Origin: Bacteroidota bacterium
GTDB lineage: Bacteria > Bacteroidota > Rhodothermia > Rhodothermales > JAHQVL01
Reading direction: 5' to 3'
Assembly: GCA_039111535.1 (NCBI GenBank)
Contig: JBCCIM010000006.1
Span: forward strand, 1-64,000
DNA length: 64,000 nt
This document shows positions 63,478 to 64,000 of this stretch, piece after piece (the stretch's first letter is position 1; each line of letters starts with the position of its first letter). The position numbers and the translations under genes were made by a program. The notes beneath the pieces are model-generated. The model saw only the letters and a list, made by a program, of their open reading frames with translations, did not search any database and was not told the origin of the DNA.

Positions 63478-64000
63478 ATGTCTGGAATGCAGCGCATTGT
63501 TTCTCGTTGCATGGAAGCACTGTACTGGTTATTACAGTGCCACGTCTATTTCCGTGCAACATGCATTGGCTTGCTCATCATGCCAATGATCATTTCTCAA
63601 CCCAGCCGGGCTGATGGGAGCAAAGATCTCATCAGGAATGGCGGATATCGTCCTTTTCTCGAAGGTGGGCATGGCCGTACTGTGGCCGGCATCAACCGAA
63701 TGAACAAGTTTTATGTCTACCTGCGCGCAGGAGAGACCCTTCAGTTGGGTTCAAGCGCAATGGGGATGTATGAAGGTGACATTCAATTTACCCAGCCTGA
63801 TGGCACAACGGGCTCATGTCTGGCACTGAAGCCAGCAACCGCGGGTGATCGGTGGGGGATAATTCCGTCGATTGATGAAGAACGGGCCGGTCCGCTGCCC
63901 AATGTAGGCGGCTACACGGCATGTGAACGCGCCGCAGACGCCTCGACAGAAGGCATCTGGGAAGTAACTTTTGTAGGACCAGCACCAGATAGCTGGGCAT
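63478..64000 (+). CDS. Exported surface protein of unknown family (partial, runs off the window)
   Basis: An uninterrupted frame runs from the ATG at 63478 to the right edge (174 codons visible). The N-terminus holds a hydrophobic stretch (ATCIGLLIMPMIISQPSRA) consistent with a rather long signal peptide; the ATG at 63511 would give a more ordinary length. The mature part begins KDLIRNGGYRPFLEGG and continues with NKFYVYLRAGETLQLGSSAM and DIQFTQPDGTTGSC, a beta-rich pattern with recurring Cys. Large surface or gliding-type proteins of Bacteroidota have similar openings, but I do not recognise the family. The 3' part is missing. Confidence 0.7.
   Translation, partial: MSGMQRIVSRCMEALYWLLQCHVYFRATCIGLLIMPMIISQPSRADGSKDLIRNGGYRPFLEGGHGRTVAGINRMNKFYVYLRAGETLQLGSSAMGMYEGDIQFTQPDGTTGSCLALKPATAGDRWGIIPSIDEERAGPLPNVGGYTACERAADASTEGIWEVTFVGPAPDSWA

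Overview
The window looks like a chromosome segment of a Bacteroidota-type bacterium, most likely of the Rhodothermia/Balneolia branch. Three secreted proteins end in the 'NYPNPFNP' C-terminal tail of type IX secretion (T9SS) cargo. The cell-division/murein cluster has the Bacteroidota order with murF missing after murE. Its MurE carries the DNPR motif of meso-diaminopimelate-adding enzymes. The secreted sulfatase, sialidase and LamG-containing protein suggest a heterotroph, probably marine, that uses sulfated or sialylated glycans. No rRNA, tRNA, CRISPR array or complete insertion sequence was recognised.

Layout. 1-9.2 kb: a planctomycete-type DUF1549/LamG/DUF1553 gene with a disrupted 5' end and a Tat-exported DUF1501 gene, convergent with an operon for an M24 peptidase, an M61 peptidase and a sulfatase lipoprotein. 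9.3-15.7 kb: trhO and an acetyltransferase, a duplicated parvulin lipoprotein, an NTF2-like lipoprotein, a choice-of-anchor B surface protein and a small secreted protein. 15.8-18.5 kb: a leftward operon of MarR regulator, glyoxalase-type dioxygenase, carboxylesterase and phosphatase-like protein, resembling quinone-response (Mhq) loci, with a palindromic operator. 18.5-35.2 kb: the mraZ-to-ftsZ cluster, preceded by two opposed triple MraZ-box arrays and DnaA-box-like sites. 35.4-45.7 kb: a glycosidase-like/polytopic membrane protein, a two-repeat secreted protein, a CadC/TolB-like sensor, a fatty-acid desaturase, a sialidase, a BamA-like porin and an AraC-Ogt fusion. 45.8-49.8 kb: a cobalamin riboswitch followed by a BtuB-like receptor, a T9SS-tailed beta-propeller and a Bfd-like 2Fe-2S protein. 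49.8-64 kb: a beta-lactamase-like lipoprotein, nhaA, two T9SS-tailed subtilases around a heptanucleotide repeat, ndh, a coiled-coil membrane protein, rnc, gcvP and the start of a large exported protein cut by the window edge.

The genes form several working units. The dcw cluster makes lipid II and assembles the divisome. The B12 locus probably captures and imports cobalamin, with the propeller in the position that BtuG holds in Bacteroides. The MarR operon probably detoxifies quinones or other electrophiles. The most interesting items are the B12 locus with its T9SS propeller and 2Fe-2S protein, the control region in front of mraZ, the hairpin-rich murC-ftsQ junction, the subtilase paralogue with altered catalytic motifs, two dispersed repeat families, and a strong excess of the palindrome GCCGGC.
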